Assembly: GCF_008520305.1 (NCBI RefSeq)
Contig: NZ_ML703270.1
Coordinates: forward strand, 135,644 to 199,643
Length of the DNA stretch: 64,000 bases
Source: Mesorhizobium sp. SARCC-RB16n
Lineage (GTDB): Bacteria; Pseudomonadota; Alphaproteobacteria; Rhizobiales; Rhizobiaceae
Reading direction: 5' to 3'
Under the pieces are notes generated by a model. It made no database searches and had not been told where the DNA came from. It saw only the letters and a list, made by a program, of their open reading frames with translations. The position numbers and the translations under genes are program-made. This document shows positions 62,307 through 64,000 of this stretch, in pieces. The first letter of the stretch is position 1. Each line of letters starts with the position of its first letter.

Positions 62307-62756
62307 ATGATCGAAATCACGCGGCGTTCGGCACTGGCCATCATGGCTGGCGGAGTTGCGTCGACGGGCGTGGCCTACGCGGCCGTGTCCTCGTTTTCGG
62401 ACGAGGACCTGGTTCGCGTCACGCTCGAAAAATATTTCGGCAGGCTGAACATGCGCATCGAGCATCTGCAGCAGTTCGTGCTGGAGTTCCGCAAACGCAA
62501 TCCGTGGATTTTTCCCAGCGAAAAACTGGCCGACGCCGTCACCTTGCTCGAGAAGGCGAAGCTCGGTCAGGCGCGCCAGTTGCTGCCAAAACAGAAGCAG
62601 CGCGATCTCCGGCATTTCGACCGCTGGGTCGTCGCCGAATTCCATATGTTGACGGACTACGCCTGGCGCAGTTCGCCCAATGATCCCATTCGGTTCACCG
62701 GATGGCAGTCATGCACCAATCCGTTCGCGACGCTTGATCCGCCAAAGACTGCGTGA
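62307..62756 (+). CDS. Tat-exported small protein, gamma-subunit-like partner of the GMC dehydrogenase
   Basis: 149 residues from ATG at 62307. It starts MIEITRRSALAIMAGGVAST with a twin-arginine motif (TRRSALAIM). The rest is helical (VTLEKYFGRLNMRIEHLQQF, AVTLLEKAKLGQARQLLPKQ), ending PIRFTGWQSCTNPFATLDPP. The Cys-Asn/Thr-Pro-containing tail resembles the small subunit of FAD-glucose dehydrogenases, which carries the Tat signal and escorts the folded catalytic subunit (known for the family). It starts 12 bases after the GMC gene, so the pair is probably one enzyme. Confidence 0.65.
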   Translation: MIEITRRSALAIMAGGVASTGVAYAAVSSFSDEDLVRVTLEKYFGRLNMRIEHLQQFVLEFRKRNPWIFPSEKLADAVTLLEKAKLGQARQLLPKQKQRDLRHFDRWVVAEFHMLTDYAWRSSPNDPIRFTGWQSCTNPFATLDPPKTA

Positions 62757-62823
62757 GGCGGCCTTCGACGTGGGCCTTCATCGGGCCGAGGCATTGAAAC
62801 GCAATAGACGAGGAGCCAGGATC

Positions 62824-63903
62824 ATGAAAGTTCTCTTTGCAGGCGGCAATGGCTACCCACCCGAGTTCAGCGGCGGCGTTCAGTCGAGCACGCACCATCT
62901 GGCCGAACAGCTGATCGAAAATGGGCATGAGGCCGCCGTGCTTGCCGCCCTGTTCGGCGACGGCGTCTTCGGCCTCAAGGCGCGCGCCAAGATGAAGCTT
63001 TCGCGCCAGCCCGCGGTCGTCGACAGTTTTCCCGGCTACCCGGTGATCCGGGCATGGTTCCCGTGGGAAGCGGCCGCCTTCGCCGTCGACAGGGTGAAGC
63101 CGGATGTGGCGGTGGTCCAGTGTCACAAGTCGGTTCCGCTCGGCAAGGCGTTGCAGGCCAAGGGTGTGCCGCTGGTCGTCTATCTCCGCAATGTCGAGTT
63201 CCACGAGCTGGGGGGTGACCTGCGCGAGTTGCGCTCGGCGCTCTACATCGCCAATTCGGAGTTCACCGCGCGCACCTACAGCCGGGAGTTCGGCATCGAG
63301 GCAACGGTGATCCCGCCGACCATCAATCCGACGCATTACAGCACGCCGACGACGGGTGAGTTCGTCACCCTGATCAACCCGTATGAGGAAAAGGGTTTCG
63401 AGCTTGCGGTGCGCATCGCCGGCGCCTGCCCCGAAATCCCGTTCCTGTTCGTCGAGAGCTGGAAGCTGGAGGATGATCACCGGGCACGCATCGAGGAAAC
63501 GATCGCGCCGCTCGGCAATGTCACGCTGGAGAACCGCACCAGCGACATGAAGACGGTCTATGGCCGCACCAGGATCCTGCTGGCGCCCAGCAAATGGGAA
63601 GAGGCCTGGGGGCGGGTGGCGTCGGAAGCCCATTGCAGCGGCATTCCGGTCGTCGGCTCGCGTCGCGGCGGCCTGCCCGAAGCGATCGGCCCTGGCGGCG
63701 CGGTGCTCGACTATGATGCTCCGCTCGCCGACTGGGTCGCGGCCGTCAGGCTTTTGTGGAACGACAACAAGGAATATGAGCGGGTCTCGGCCCTCGCGCG
63801 CAGCTTCGCCGGCCGGCCGGAACTCGACCCCGACCGTCAGTTCGTCACCTTCTTCTCGATATTGGACAGGGCGGCGCAGCAGAGCGCACGCCAGGCCGCT
63901 TAG
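62824..63903 (+). CDS. GT4 family glycosyltransferase
   Basis: 359 residues from ATG at 62824 (MKVLFAGGNGYPPEFSGGVQ). GT-B features: NVEFHELGGDLRELRSALYI, the interdomain IPPTINPTHYSTPTT, the nucleotide-sugar site LLAPSKWEEAWGRVASEAHC with the E-x7-E arrangement (SGIPVVGSRRGGLPEAIGPG). A GT4 transferase of the exo cluster adding a sugar to a lipid-linked intermediate is the likely role. The frame upstream of this Met overlaps the previous gene and is not conserved. Its stop TAG is supplied by repeat copy D. Confidence 0.85.
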   Translation: MKVLFAGGNGYPPEFSGGVQSSTHHLAEQLIENGHEAAVLAALFGDGVFGLKARAKMKLSRQPAVVDSFPGYPVIRAWFPWEAAAFAVDRVKPDVAVVQCHKSVPLGKALQAKGVPLVVYLRNVEFHELGGDLRELRSALYIANSEFTARTYSREFGIEATVIPPTINPTHYSTPTTGEFVTLINPYEEKGFELAVRIAGACPEIPFLFVESWKLEDDHRARIEETIAPLGNVTLENRTSDMKTVYGRTRILLAPSKWEEAWGRVASEAHCSGIPVVGSRRGGLPEAIGPGGAVLDYDAPLADWVAAVRLLWNDNKEYERVSALARSFAGRPELDPDRQFVTFFSILDRAAQQSARQAA

Positions 63904-64000
63904 TGCATGTCGCCCGGAAGTAGTCCTCGGTTCCGGGATAACGACATGCATAAAATCAGAAGCTTACAGCAGGTCGGGCGAATCCTATTCGCCGCGACAT
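63901..64000 (+). repeat. ~105-bp dispersed repeat, copy D (truncated by window end)
   Basis: TAGTGCATGTCGCCCGGAAG ... GGTTCCGGGATAACGACATGC then TAAAATCAGAAGCTTACAGC and AGGTCGGGCGAATCC, ending ATTCGCCGCGACAT at the window edge. It has one extra base (AAGTAGTCC against AAGTGTCC) and the TAG at the start is the stop codon of the GT4 gene. Its orientation is the same as that of copies A, B and C. Confidence 0.92.

Overview
The window is high-GC DNA from an alphaproteobacterium of the Hyphomicrobiales, most like Mesorhizobium. The grounds are the order rpsA, cmk, aroA, FYDLN-acid protein, tRNA-Ala; an exoQ-exoF-exoY-exoX block in the Sinorhizobium order; four-subunit sarcosine oxidase; many ABC importers; and short palindromic intergenic repeats typical of rhizobia. 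No database was consulted; family names come from motifs and gene order.

Layout. 1-9.5 kb: a guanidino/amino-acid catabolic cluster (Ldh_2 reductase, polar amino-acid ABC importer, DDAH-like hydrolase, TetR, 2-ketoarginine-decarboxylase-like ThDP enzyme, SDR). 9.5-14.5 kb: core genes (rpsA, cmk, aroA, FYDLN protein, tRNA-Ala-GGC). 14.5-19.6 kb: an accessory stretch behind the tRNA with a P-loop protein, a zinc-ribbon miniprotein, a Crp/Fnr regulator with two tandem paralogous miniproteins, two copies of a ~105-bp repeat, and a ~0.7-kb segment bounded by perfect 21-bp inverted repeats. 19.6-27.5 kb: sugar-acid/pentose catabolism (galactonate-dehydratase-like enzyme, GntR, AraFGH-type importer, SDR, second GntR). 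27.5-35.9 kb: sarcosine oxidase soxBDAG with a TetR regulator, then a semialdehyde dehydrogenase and a DUF1349 protein. 35.9-44.3 kb: a minus-strand polysaccharide-type operon (GH144-like glucanase, FAD oxidoreductase, Prim-Pol-like protein, GT2-GT4 fusion, GT32-GT62-like fusion) followed by an SDR. 44.6-49.1 kb: exoQ, exoF, exoY, exoX. 49.1-56.6 kb: a complete lasso-peptide cluster. 56.6-64 kb: more exopolysaccharide genes (GT2, exoK-like GH16, UDP-glucose dehydrogenase, GT4) with a two-subunit GMC dehydrogenase.

The most interesting system is the lasso-peptide cluster inserted in the exo locus. A 50-residue precursor at 54959-54807 (minus) has the leader motif YxxPxLxxxGxxxxxT, a predicted core starting with four glycines, Asp at core position 9 for ring closure, and a C-terminal Ser. 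It is followed by the B1 recognition protein, B2 protease, asparagine-synthetase-like cyclase, HprK-like kinase and ABC exporter, with a nucleotidyltransferase read divergently. The kinase, nucleotidyltransferase and terminal Ser together predict a phosphorylated and perhaps further decorated lasso peptide of the paeninodin/pseudomycoidin type.
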